A DNA stretch of 14,499 nucleotides from CAYHWE01 sp964360445 (GCA_964360445.1 CAYHWE010000024.1:1-14499); one strand, 5' to 3'; shown: positions 1-5,242, counted from the first letter of the stretch. Notes: a model not told the origin generated them from the letters alone. Translations and numbers: made by a program.

Positions 1-213
1 GAGTTCATTAAGGGTATATGTGACGCCACCCTCGGATTCAATTACGATGTTTTTATATTCATCGTATTCGTATGGTTCGGAGCCGCTGACCATGTGAAAA
101 TAGGCCATGTTTCCGTTCACGACAGCCGTTTCCACGAGTTCATTGGATTTGGCATTGGCGTTGACGGCGGTGAATATTAAAAAGAGCAGAAATAAAACAG
201 CCGATTTTTTCAT
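1..213 (-). CDS. Secreted protein of unknown function, N-terminal part (runs off the left edge)
   Basis: Reading leftwards from an ATG at 213-211 there is an open frame of 71 codons with no stop before the window edge. The first ~21 residues form a clear Sec signal peptide: MKK, a hydrophobic core (AVLFLLFLIFTAV), then an N-A-N-A stretch fitting signal peptidase I cleavage, followed by KSNELVE. The mature part seen is acidic and Tyr-rich (EPYEYDEYKN) with no family I recognise. A strong Shine-Dalgarno (AAGGAGGGG) lies a few bases before the ATG, unusual here since most genes in the window lack one. It is divergent from pyrG. Export is well supported; function is unknown, and since only the start is visible it could be any secreted or periplasmic protein. 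Confidence 0.8.
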   Translation of the reverse strand, partial: MKKSAVLFLLFLIFTAVNANAKSNELVETAVVNGNMAYFHMVSGSEPYEYDEYKNIVIESEGGVTYTLNEL

Positions 214-247
214 TACCCCTCCTTATTTTTTTATTTGATAATATATT

Positions 248-273
248 ATTATATAGAATAAAATAAAAGTCAA
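248..273 (-). promoter_or_regulatory. Possible promoter of the secreted-protein gene
   Basis: On the minus strand TTGACT (273-268) is followed by TATAAT (253-248). Both hexamers are good matches to sigma-70 boxes but the spacer is only 14 bases, shorter than usual, so the real -10 may be another TA-rich hexamer in this very AT-rich 65-bp divergent spacer. The -35 box lies just upstream of the pyrG start. No convincing plus-strand promoter for pyrG could be singled out here. Confidence 0.3.
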
Positions 274-278
274 CCTGT

Positions 279-1976
279 ATGGCAAAAAGGAAAAAGAAAA
301 AAATTGCAACAAAGTATATCTTTGTAGTTGGAGGAGTTATGTCTGGAGTGGGGAAAGGGATAACTTGCGCTTCGATCGGAAGGATTCTGACCGGCAAGGG
401 GTTTAATGTCAGCGCGATCAAGATTGATCCTTATATCAATGTGGATGCGGGAACAATGAATCCGGTAGAGCACGGCGAAGTTTTTGTTACCGAAGACGGT
501 GATGAGACCGATCAGGATATCGGAAATTACGAAAGGTTCCTGAACAAGAATATATACAGGGAGAATTATATGACAACAGGAAGGGTGTATCAGAGCGTGA
601 TCCAGAAAGAGCGTAATCTGGAATATGAAGGCAAGTGCGTCCAGGTTGTTCCGCATATCCCGATGGAAGTCAGGGAAAGGATAAGAAAGGCGGTAAAGAA
701 GAGCGATGCGGAAATAATGGTTATCGAAATCGGCGGCACTGTCGTAGAATATGAAAACCTGCTTTTCCTTGAAGCGGCGCGTTATATGCATCTTGAAAAT
801 CCGGACGATGTCCTGTTCGTGATGGTAAGTTATCTGCCGATCCCGTCTAAGATCGGGGAAATGAAGACAAAGCCGACCCAGCATGCGGTAAGAAGTCTGA
901 ATGGCGCCGGAATCCAGCCTGATTTCATCATTGGAAGATCGGTTGCCGAGCTTGATGAGCCGAGAAGGAAAAAGATCGGTATCTTCTGCAATGTAGCAAG
1001 AGAAGACGTTATTTCCGCTCCTGATATCAACTCTATCTATGAAGTGCCGCTTAATTTTGAAAAGGCTGATTTGGGCAATAGGATTCTAAAGAAATTTGGA
1101 TTAAAGGCGAGGAAGAAGGATATGGTTGATTGGCGCGCGATGGTTGATTCTATCAATAGTGCGAAAAAAGAAGTCAATATCGGTATTGTCGGCAAGTATT
1201 TTTCAACCGGCGATTTCACTATCTCTGATTCTTATATTTCAGTGATCGAGGCGATAAAGCACGGAGCGGCCGCGAATAAGGTTAAAGCGAATCTGCACTG
1301 GGTCAATACGGATGAGGTGGAAAAGAATGGAACAGATATGCTTAAGAAATTCGACGGCATCATCGTGCCGCAGGGCTGGGGTTCGAGAGGAAGCGAAGGA
1401 AAGATTGAGACAATCAGATATTGCCGAGAAAATAAGGTCCCTTACTTCGGTTTATGTTACGGCATGCAGATGTGCGTGATCGAATTTGCGAGGAATGTTT
1501 TGAAATTAGAAGGCGCCAGTTCGGAGGAAGTCGATAAGAAGACTAAGCACCCGGTAATCCATGTCATGCCTCACCAAAAAGAATTGATTGCCAAAAAGCA
1601 ATTCGGAGGCACGATCAGATTAGGCGGTTGGCCATGCAAGATCGTCCCTAACACCCATCTGGCGAAAGCATATAAGGCTAAATTCGGCAAAGAGGACGTT
1701 ATTTCCGAAAGGCATAGGCATCGATATGAATTCAATAGCGAGTATAGAGAACAATTGGAAAAGGCCGGTTTAAAGGTATGCGGAGTTTCGCCTGATAATA
1801 AAATTGTCGAGGCTATTGAAATTACGAATCATCCATTCTTCATAGGAACCCAATTTCATCCGGAATATATTTCCAGGCCGCTCGACCCGCATCCTTTGTT
1901 TGTTGAGTTTATTAAGGTCTGTTCGAGCTTGAAGAATTCCGCCCGAGGCGGATCCGCCTCGGGCGGAAAAAAATAA
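279..1976 (+). CDS. pyrG: CTP synthase (glutamine-hydrolysing)
   Basis: A 565-residue protein with the two CTP synthase parts: an amidoligase domain (about 12-280) and a class I glutamine amidotransferase domain (about 298-548). It converts UTP, ATP and glutamine to CTP in the cytoplasm. Visible motifs are the P-loop GGVMSGVGKG (18-27, Lys26), DPYINVDAGTM (50-60), the E-x-G-G-T-V block near 150-155, the glutaminase nucleophile in GLCYGMQ (Cys393), SERHRHRYEFN (476-486), and His527/Glu529 in FHPEY. The glutaminase half has the longer KYFSTGDFTISDSY form of the KY-DAY segment. Two departures from the usual pattern are PQGWG (364-368) where PGGFG is common, and Tyr after the catalytic Cys where Leu is usual. 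The highly basic start (AKRKKKK) and the last ~12 residues (SARGGSASGGKK) are extensions; the latter is encoded by a palindrome. ATG start, no clear Shine-Dalgarno. Identification is secure. Confidence 0.98.
   Translation: MAKRKKKKIATKYIFVVGGVMSGVGKGITCASIGRILTGKGFNVSAIKIDPYINVDAGTMNPVEHGEVFVTEDGDETDQDIGNYERFLNKNIYRENYMTTGRVYQSVIQKERNLEYEGKCVQVVPHIPMEVRERIRKAVKKSDAEIMVIEIGGTVVEYENLLFLEAARYMHLENPDDVLFVMVSYLPIPSKIGEMKTKPTQHAVRSLNGAGIQPDFIIGRSVAELDEPRRKKIGIFCNVAREDVISAPDINSIYEVPLNFEKADLGNRILKKFGLKARKKDMVDWRAMVDSINSAKKEVNIGIVGKYFSTGDFTISDSYISVIEAIKHGAAANKVKANLHWVNTDEVEKNGTDMLKKFDGIIVPQGWGSRGSEGKIETIRYCRENKVPYFGLCYGMQMCVIEFARNVLKLEGASSEEVDKKTKHPVIHVMPHQKELIAKKQFGGTIRLGGWPCKIVPNTHLAKAYKAKFGKEDVISERHRHRYEFNSEYREQLEKAGLKVCGVSPDNKIVEAIEITNHPFFIGTQFHPEYISRPLDPHPLFVEFIKVCSSLKNSARGGSASGGKK
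1937..1968. repeat. 32-bp perfect GC-rich palindrome inside the pyrG 3' end
   Basis: The sequence from 1937 to 1968 is its own reverse complement without mismatch; half-site TTCCGCCCGAGGCGGA, centre at GGATCC. It is far more GC-rich than its surroundings and encodes the Gly/Ser/Arg-rich tail of CTP synthase just before the stop at 1974. No T-run follows on either strand, so it is not a standard intrinsic terminator. It looks like a small inserted palindromic repeat (REP- or RPE-like), but only one copy is in this window. Confidence 0.75.
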
Positions 1977-1986
1977 AAGGATTTTT

Positions 1987-2028
1987 AAGACAAAAAAGCC
2001 GCCGATTTTTCGGCGGCTTTTTTGTCTT
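1987..2028. terminator. Bidirectional intrinsic terminator between pyrG and rpmA
   Basis: A perfect 19-bp stem (1987-2005 pairs with 2010-2028) with a TTTT loop. The GC core is GCCGCCGA/TCGGCGGC and the outer stem is A-run/T-run, so the transcript from either side ends in a hairpin followed by U residues. It sits between the convergent ends of pyrG (1976) and rpmA (2038) and should serve both. Confidence 0.93.
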
Positions 2029-2037
2029 TTTGAGATC

Positions 2038-2316
2038 TTATTTTGATACTACGCTTACAACCTTTGTTATCTTGTAATTACCGTCGAATTTCTTTAATTT
2101 CTTTGTTGAGAATTTAACGATTCCGGCAACTTTTGCAAATAGTGTATAGTCTTTGCCTGTTAAAACATTAGTTCCTGGATAGTATTTTGTTCCTCTCTGG
2201 CGGATCAAGATTGAACCGGCCTTTGCAGTCTGGCCATCCTGAAGTTTGATGCCAAGTCGTTTACTTTGTGAATCGCGGCCTAACCCGGTAGAGCCAGCGG
2301 CTTTCTTATGTGCCAT
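2038..2316 (-). CDS. rpmA: 50S ribosomal protein L27
   Basis: A 92-residue basic protein starting MAHKKAAGSTGLGRDSQSKR, the hallmark L27 start, then QRGTKYYPGTNV and GKDYTLFAKVAGIVKF, which match the conserved body of the family. L27 sits at the peptidyl-transferase centre of the 50S subunit, its flexible N-terminus reaching towards the P-site tRNA. There is no cleavable N-terminal extension of the Firmicutes kind: Ala-His-Lys-Lys follows Met directly. Length is slightly over the usual ~85. The usual partner rplU (L21) is not next to it; the gene stands alone with its own promoter and a terminator shared with pyrG. The start has no Shine-Dalgarno and is preceded by AATAAT. Confidence 0.97.
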   Translation of the reverse strand: MAHKKAAGSTGLGRDSQSKRLGIKLQDGQTAKAGSILIRQRGTKYYPGTNVLTGKDYTLFAKVAGIVKFSTKKLKKFDGNYKITKVVSVVSK

Positions 2317-2367
2317 ATTATTAGCTTAAAAATAAAAACAGAATTTCTGAGAATTCTTTATGTTTTT

Positions 2368-2396
2368 ATAATAACAGATATCCCAAAGATGGTCAA
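2368..2396 (-). promoter_or_regulatory. Sigma-70-type promoter of rpmA
   Basis: On the minus strand TTGACC (2396-2391), a 17-bp spacer, then TATTAT (2373-2368). Box quality and spacing are near ideal. It predicts a transcript start near 2361 and a ~45-base leader ahead of the rpmA ATG. It is back-to-back with the iscR promoter; the two -35 boxes are 7 bp apart. Confidence 0.75.
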
Positions 2397-2403
2397 GAGG
2401 GGG

Positions 2404-2431
2404 TTGACTTTTATGTTGCTTATGATAATAT
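2404..2431 (+). promoter_or_regulatory. Promoter of the iscR-iscU-nfu-iscS operon
   Basis: TTGACT (2404-2409), a 16-bp spacer, then TAATAT (2426-2431) preceded by TGA, which makes an extended -10 (TGn). Transcription would begin near 2438, inside the proposed IscR-type operator. The spacing and the extended -10 make this one of the better promoters in the window. Confidence 0.7.
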
Positions 2432-2436
2432 AAAGG

Positions 2437-2461
2437 AAAGCCGACTAAATTAGTAGGAATT
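2437..2461 (+). promoter_or_regulatory. Putative IscR type 1 operator overlapping the iscR transcription start and ribosome site
   Basis: The 25 bases contain GACTAAATTAGT, matching all 12 positions of the central part (GACTRWWWYAGT) of the E. coli IscR type 1 consensus as I recall it, and about 20 of 25 over the full site including the left-flank S-Y-Y (GCC) and right-flank R-R (GG). The core is an inverted repeat, ACTAA-A-TTAGT. It begins at the predicted transcript start and covers AGGA (2454-2457), the Shine-Dalgarno of the ATG at 2465. IscR with a [2Fe-2S] cluster represses through such sites in proteobacteria; use here by the adjacent Rrf2 protein is inferred from motif and position. 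Confidence 0.65.
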
Positions 2462-2464
2462 CAT

Positions 2465-2755
2465 ATGAAATTTTCAACAAAAGCGACATACGGATTAAGA
2501 GCAATGATAAGATTGGCCAAAAGCGGTGATAAGGAAAGTGTGTCCTTGTCTAGCATTGCCAAAGCGGAAAATATCTCTCAGAAATATCTGGAAAGATTGT
2601 TTTCCGAGCTTAAAAAGGCTGATTTGGTCAAATCGGAGAAAGGGACGTCCGGAGGATATAAACTCCTGAAAGATCCGTCAGAAATCAATATATTGGATAT
2701 CATAAACGCTCTGGAAGGAAAGATTTCGCCGTTTCACTGTTACAGCAAGGATTAA
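2465..2755 (+). CDS. iscR: Rrf2-family (IscR-like) regulator, cut short by an in-frame stop
   Basis: A 96-residue product with the whole Rrf2 winged helix-turn-helix: MKFSTKATYGLRAMIRLA (1-18), the recognition-helix region SLSSIAKAENISQKYLERLF (28-47), then the wing GTSGGYKLLKDPSEI (60-74) and ILDIINALEG (76-85). It ends at HCYSKD, right after Cys92, which aligns with the first cluster ligand of E. coli IscR (Cys92). TAA at 2753-2755 stops it there, whereas relatives run to about 130-165 residues. The missing part lies in the same frame just downstream (separate entry). As translated the protein could dimerise poorly and could not bind a three-Cys cluster, so it might repress constitutively or be inactive. 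ATG start with AGGA seven bases upstream, inside the operator. Family assignment is firm; the iscR name rests on context, Cys92 and the operator. Confidence 0.9.
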   Translation: MKFSTKATYGLRAMIRLAKSGDKESVSLSSIAKAENISQKYLERLFSELKKADLVKSEKGTSGGYKLLKDPSEINILDIINALEGKISPFHCYSKD

Positions 2756-2863
2756 AAGATATACTGCAATACCGGATGCAATTGCGGCGTAACATTGGTC
2801 CTTAGCAGGATACAGCAATCAGTCGCCATGACTTTAAAGGATATAAAATTAAGCCAACTGTAA
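2756..2863 (+). pseudogene. iscR: In-frame remainder of the IscR-like protein after the premature TAA
   Basis: Directly after TAA 2753-2755, the same frame stays open for 35 codons to TAA 2861-2863. It reads KIYCNTGCNCGV (three cysteines: codons 2765, 2777, 2783), then an amphipathic helix LVLSRIQQSVAM and TLKDIKLSQL. This is the layout of the IscR C-terminus: cysteine cluster, dimer helix, closing T-L-x-x-L element. With Cys92 before the stop that makes four cysteines, and the joined product would be 132 residues, normal for the family. No frame change is needed; a single GAA or AAA to TAA change (or sequencing error) would explain it. Whether it is a recent nonsense mutation, an assembly error or stop readthrough cannot be decided from one sequence. 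Confidence 0.8.
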
Positions 2864-2913
2864 TATTAAAAGTTTTAATTACAAATAAGTTTACACAAAT
2901 TTTTCACCAATCG

Positions 2914-2959
2914 GCGCAAATCAATGTTAATTGGTTTTAAAATCAGTGTTAATCTGCGC
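2914..2959. repeat. Intergenic direct and inverted repeat in the iscU leader
   Basis: The 103-base gap before iscU holds a duplicated word, AAATCAATGTTAATTG (2918-2933) and AAATCAGTGTTAATCTG (2940-2956), 22 bases apart, bounded by the inverted ends GCGCA (2914-2918) and TGCGC (2955-2959). It reaches to 7 bases before the iscU ATG and may fold in the operon mRNA. It contains no open frame with coding signal. It could be an intergenic repeat element or a local duplication. Confidence 0.5.
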
Positions 2960-2966
2960 ATTAAAT

Positions 2967-3332
2967 ATGTTGCAATATTCAAAAAAAGTAATTGAGCATT
3001 TTCGCAACCCCCGCAATCAGGGGGTTATTAAGGATGCCGATGCTGTCGGCCAGGAAGGGAATGCAGCTTGTGGAGATGTTATGAAGATGTATTTAAAAAT
3101 AAAAGATGACCATATCAAGGACGTTAAATTCGAGACCTTAGGATGCGCCGCCTCTATCGCTGTTTCTTCCGCTTTGACCGAAATGATCAAGGGAAAAACA
3201 CTGGAAGAAGCTATGAATGTAAGCAAGGACGATGTGGCCCGCGATCTGGGCGGATTGCCTCCGATAAAAATGCACTGTTCGATGCTAGGCGTCGATACTC
3301 TGCACACGGCTATTAAAAATTATAAAAAATAA
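2967..3332 (+). CDS. iscU: Iron-sulfur cluster assembly scaffold IscU
   Basis: A 121-residue IscU/NifU-N protein. It begins MLQYSKKVIEHFRNPRNQG, the family's standard opening, which is why the ATG at 2967 is preferred over an in-frame TTG at 2931. The three cluster-ligand cysteines are present: Cys35 in AACGD (with Asp37), Cys60 in LGCAAS, and Cys104 in LPPIKMHCSMLG with the neighbouring His103; Lys101 is also conserved. The LPPIK segment is where HscA binds in proteobacteria, although no hscA or hscB is nearby. It takes sulfur from IscS and builds [2Fe-2S] clusters in the cytoplasm. Second gene of the isc operon, about 100 bases after iscR. No Shine-Dalgarno (AATTAAATATG-like context). It could equally be named nifU or sufU; the lack of a SufU-type insertion and the IscS neighbour favour IscU. 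Confidence 0.95.
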   Translation: MLQYSKKVIEHFRNPRNQGVIKDADAVGQEGNAACGDVMKMYLKIKDDHIKDVKFETLGCAASIAVSSALTEMIKGKTLEEAMNVSKDDVARDLGGLPPIKMHCSMLGVDTLHTAIKNYKK

Positions 3333-3336
3333 ACTT

Positions 3337-3404
3337 CCGCAAATTACAAATCTAACACAAATAATTGAATTTGTATATTTGTAGTCATATTCGTAGATTT
3401 GCGG
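3337..3404. repeat. Nested hairpin element in the nfu leader
   Basis: Between iscU and nfu an outer inverted repeat CCGCAAAT (3337-3344) / ATTTGCGG (3397-3404) encloses partly matched TACAAAT / ATTCGTA arms and an inner hairpin ACAAAT (3357-3362) / ATTTGT (3369-3374). It fills almost the entire intergenic space, ending 9 bases before the nfu ATG. It lacks the GC core and U-run of a terminator. It is probably a palindromic intergenic repeat, possibly affecting mRNA stability or translation of nfu. Confidence 0.6.
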
Positions 3405-3413
3405 GATAATATT

Positions 3414-3644
3414 ATGAATTTTGAAACAAAGATCAATGAAGAATTGGAAAAAATAAGACCGGCATTGCAGATGGATGGCGGTGATGTCAGATTTATCAGT
3501 TTTGACGAAAGCACAGGCTTATTAAAGGTGCAGTTGTTAGGAATGTGTTCTCATTGCCATATGTCTCAGATCACTTTGAAACAAGGAATCGAGGCAGAGC
3601 TTAGAAATGCCATTCCAGAAGTGAAAGAAGTTGAGGCTATATAA
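3414..3644 (+). CDS. nfu: NifU C-terminal-domain (Nfu-type) iron-sulfur carrier
   Basis: A 76-residue single-domain protein from MNFETKINEELEKIRPALQMDGGDVRFI, the standard opening of the NifU C-terminal domain, to the metal site GMCSHCHMSQITLKQGIE with the C-x-x-C pair Cys45/Cys48. Nfu proteins hold a [4Fe-4S] or [2Fe-2S] cluster at a dimer interface and hand it to target proteins. Unlike NfuA it has no A-type domain, and unlike classical NifU it is not fused to the scaffold: here scaffold and carrier are adjacent separate genes. An in-frame TTG at 3399 would add MRDNI inside the hairpin element; the ATG at 3414 is preferred on homology. Third gene of the isc operon, 15 bases before iscS. Confidence 0.92.
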   Translation: MNFETKINEELEKIRPALQMDGGDVRFISFDESTGLLKVQLLGMCSHCHMSQITLKQGIEAELRNAIPEVKEVEAI

Positions 3645-3659
3645 AATAAAATTTTTTAT

Positions 3660-4895
3660 ATGAAACATATATATTTAGATCACAGCGCGACAACGCCTGT
3701 CGATAAAAAGGTTTTAAAAGAAATGACGCCGTATTTCACTAAAAAATACGGTAATGCTTCGTCTTTGCATAATTTCGGGCAGATTGCCATGGCTGCAATA
3801 GATAAAGCGAGAAAACAAGTTGCCGATCATCTGAATTGCAGTTCCAGTGAGATCGTTTTTACTTCCGGGGCCACAGAATCGAATAATTTAGCGATCAGGG
3901 GCGTTGTCAAGGCTTTGCAGAAAAAAGGCGTAAAAAATCCTCATATCATAACTTCCTTGATCGAACATCCGGCTGTTTTAGAGCCTTGCGCTGAATTGCA
4001 GAAAGAGGGAATTGAAGTGACTTATGTGAAAGTAAAATCTAACGGAGCCATAGATATTGATGATTTTAGGAATGCTATCAAGGATAATACTGTCCTAGTT
4101 TCGATAATGCATGTCAATAGCGAGGTCGGCAGCATCCAGCCGATAAAAGAAATCGGCAAGATAATCAGGAAAGCGAATGAGAAGAGGATGAAAGATTGGC
4201 TGCAGTCAGGTCCGAAGGAAAGAGGGGAAAAGCCGCAACCGGTTTATTTCCACACTGACGCGACGCAGGCTGTCAATTATCTTAATTGTGATGTTCAGGA
4301 AAATTACGCGGATTTGTTGAGTTTATCCGGACATAAGATTTACGGGCCGAAAGGCATCGGCGTCCTCTATGTAAAAGCAGGAACGCTTTTGAGGGGGATG
4401 CAGCTGGGAGGGCATCAGGAGAATAGCTTGAGAAGCGGAACATTGAATGTGCCTGGCATTGTCGGGCTGGGAGCCGCGATCGGACAGATTGACGAGAAAA
4501 CAAGGGAAAAAAATAATAAAAAAATAGCGAAGTTAAGGGATAAGCTGATTGCGGGCATCATTAAGAAGGTGCCGGATGTCGTATTGAATACCGACAGGAG
4601 CATATCGACTCCTTCGCACGCGCACTTTTCTTTCTTAGGCGTCGAAGGGGAGTCTATCCTGATTTCTTTGGATCTGGAAGGCGTTGCCGTATCGACCGGA
4701 TCGGCTTGCGCTTCCGGAAGTCTGAAGCCTTCGCATGTGCTTTTGGCTATGGGCATAAGGCAGGAAGTCGCTCATAATTCCATCAGATTCACTTTAGGCA
4801 AGGACACGACCGATGAAGATATAAGGCATGCCATAAAAGTAATGCCGCCGATAATTAAGAAACTGCGTAAAATGGTTCCGGAAGGAGTCGTATAA
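3660..4895 (+). CDS. iscS: Cysteine desulfurase (IscS/NifS type)
   Basis: A 411-residue PLP enzyme (class V aminotransferase fold) that removes sulfur from cysteine, leaving alanine, and passes it as persulfide to IscU. Motifs: MKHIYLDHSATTPVD start, TSGATESNNLAIRG (68-81), His103 in IEHPAV, FHTDATQAVNYL (197-208), the PLP lysine in SLSGHKIYGPKG (Lys226), and persulfide Cys350 in STGSACASGSLKPSHV. The active-site loop is the longer group I type (IscS/NifS), not the short SufS loop. Between the helix ending KIIRKANE and VYFHTDATQ there is a polar, basic stretch of about 20 residues (175-194, RMKDWLQSGPKERGEKPQP) where the usual link is only a few residues. Last gene of the operon, closed by a terminator. 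ATG start without Shine-Dalgarno. E. coli IscS is 404 residues, so the total length is normal. Confidence 0.96.
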   Translation: MKHIYLDHSATTPVDKKVLKEMTPYFTKKYGNASSLHNFGQIAMAAIDKARKQVADHLNCSSSEIVFTSGATESNNLAIRGVVKALQKKGVKNPHIITSLIEHPAVLEPCAELQKEGIEVTYVKVKSNGAIDIDDFRNAIKDNTVLVSIMHVNSEVGSIQPIKEIGKIIRKANEKRMKDWLQSGPKERGEKPQPVYFHTDATQAVNYLNCDVQENYADLLSLSGHKIYGPKGIGVLYVKAGTLLRGMQLGGHQENSLRSGTLNVPGIVGLGAAIGQIDEKTREKNNKKIAKLRDKLIAGIIKKVPDVVLNTDRSISTPSHAHFSFLGVEGESILISLDLEGVAVSTGSACASGSLKPSHVLLAMGIRQEVAHNSIRFTLGKDTTDEDIRHAIKVMPPIIKKLRKMVPEGVV

Positions 4896-4911
4896 GATAA
4901 AAAGTTTTATG

Positions 4912-4939
4912 ATAAAAACCGCCAGCTGGCGGTTTTTAT
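4912..4939. terminator. Bidirectional intrinsic terminator between iscS and the pilus operon
   Basis: A 28-bp perfect palindrome with half-site ATAAAAACCGCCAG: GC stem CCGCCAG/CTGGCGG flanked by A5 on one side and T5 on the other. It gives a hairpin followed by a U-run in both directions, and it lies 16 bases after the iscS stop and 24 bases after the end of the last pilus-operon gene. It closes both convergent operons. Confidence 0.92.
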
Positions 4940-4963
4940 GTTGCTAGGTGTTTTTTTTATTTT

Positions 4964-5242
4964 TCATTCAAATGGATTCCGATTCATGTTTATTTCGTTG
5001 CCAGTCCCTTTGCTATTTATGTTCTGGATGATCTGATTGAATTTATTGATATCGACAGTTTCCGAAGCGACTTCTTTTTTTAGCACGATAATGATTTCCG
5101 ATTGGGTGATTGTCTGATAAATATTTTCGTATAAGAAAAAGAAAAGGAAATAGGCCGTAAAAATCGTTAAGATGATTACGGTAAAATACGCGAAATGCGC
5201 GATTTTTTGCGGGGTTATTTTTGTTTTGTTGATTTTTATCAT
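4964..5242 (-). CDS. Small single-pass membrane protein at the end of the pilus operon (position of pilP)
   Basis: A 92-residue protein: a short basic cytoplasmic start (MIKINKTKITPQK), one strongly hydrophobic segment (about 17-38, with TVIILTIFTAYFLFFF), then about 50 residues outside. That outer part has IIIVLKKEVASETVDINKFNQIIQNI and ends NRNPFE. No family is recognised with certainty. Its place right after pilM-pilN-pilO is where pilP lies in proteobacteria, and a terminal N-P-F motif recalls segments of PilP, but it lacks a lipobox and the PilP beta domain. A reasonable guess is a small partner of the PilN/PilO inner-membrane complex. It starts 27 bases after the pilO stop, ATG without Shine-Dalgarno, and is last in the transcript. 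Confidence 0.75.
   Translation of the reverse strand: MIKINKTKITPQKIAHFAYFTVIILTIFTAYFLFFFLYENIYQTITQSEIIIVLKKEVASETVDINKFNQIIQNINSKGTGNEINMNRNPFE

Noticed and set aside
270..884. Long open frame antisense to pyrG
   Set aside because: It lies opposite the strongly conserved CTP synthase coding frame, has no ribosome site, and its protein has no recognisable family pattern.
1937..1968. pyrG palindrome as an intrinsic terminator
   Set aside because: No T-run follows on either strand, and a complete terminator lies only 20 bases further on.
2753..2755. Reassignment of TAA as a sense codon
   Set aside because: TAA ends most genes here at the right place (pyrG, rpmA, iscU, pilM), so it is a normal stop in this genome.
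2931..2966. Upstream TTG start for iscU
   Set aside because: The added residues (MVLKSVLICALN) fall in the repeat region and before the standard IscU opening.
2864..3413. CRISPR array or tRNA in the isc intergenic regions
   Set aside because: Only two imperfect repeats with no uniform spacers, and no cloverleaf or T-loop-like sequence was seen.
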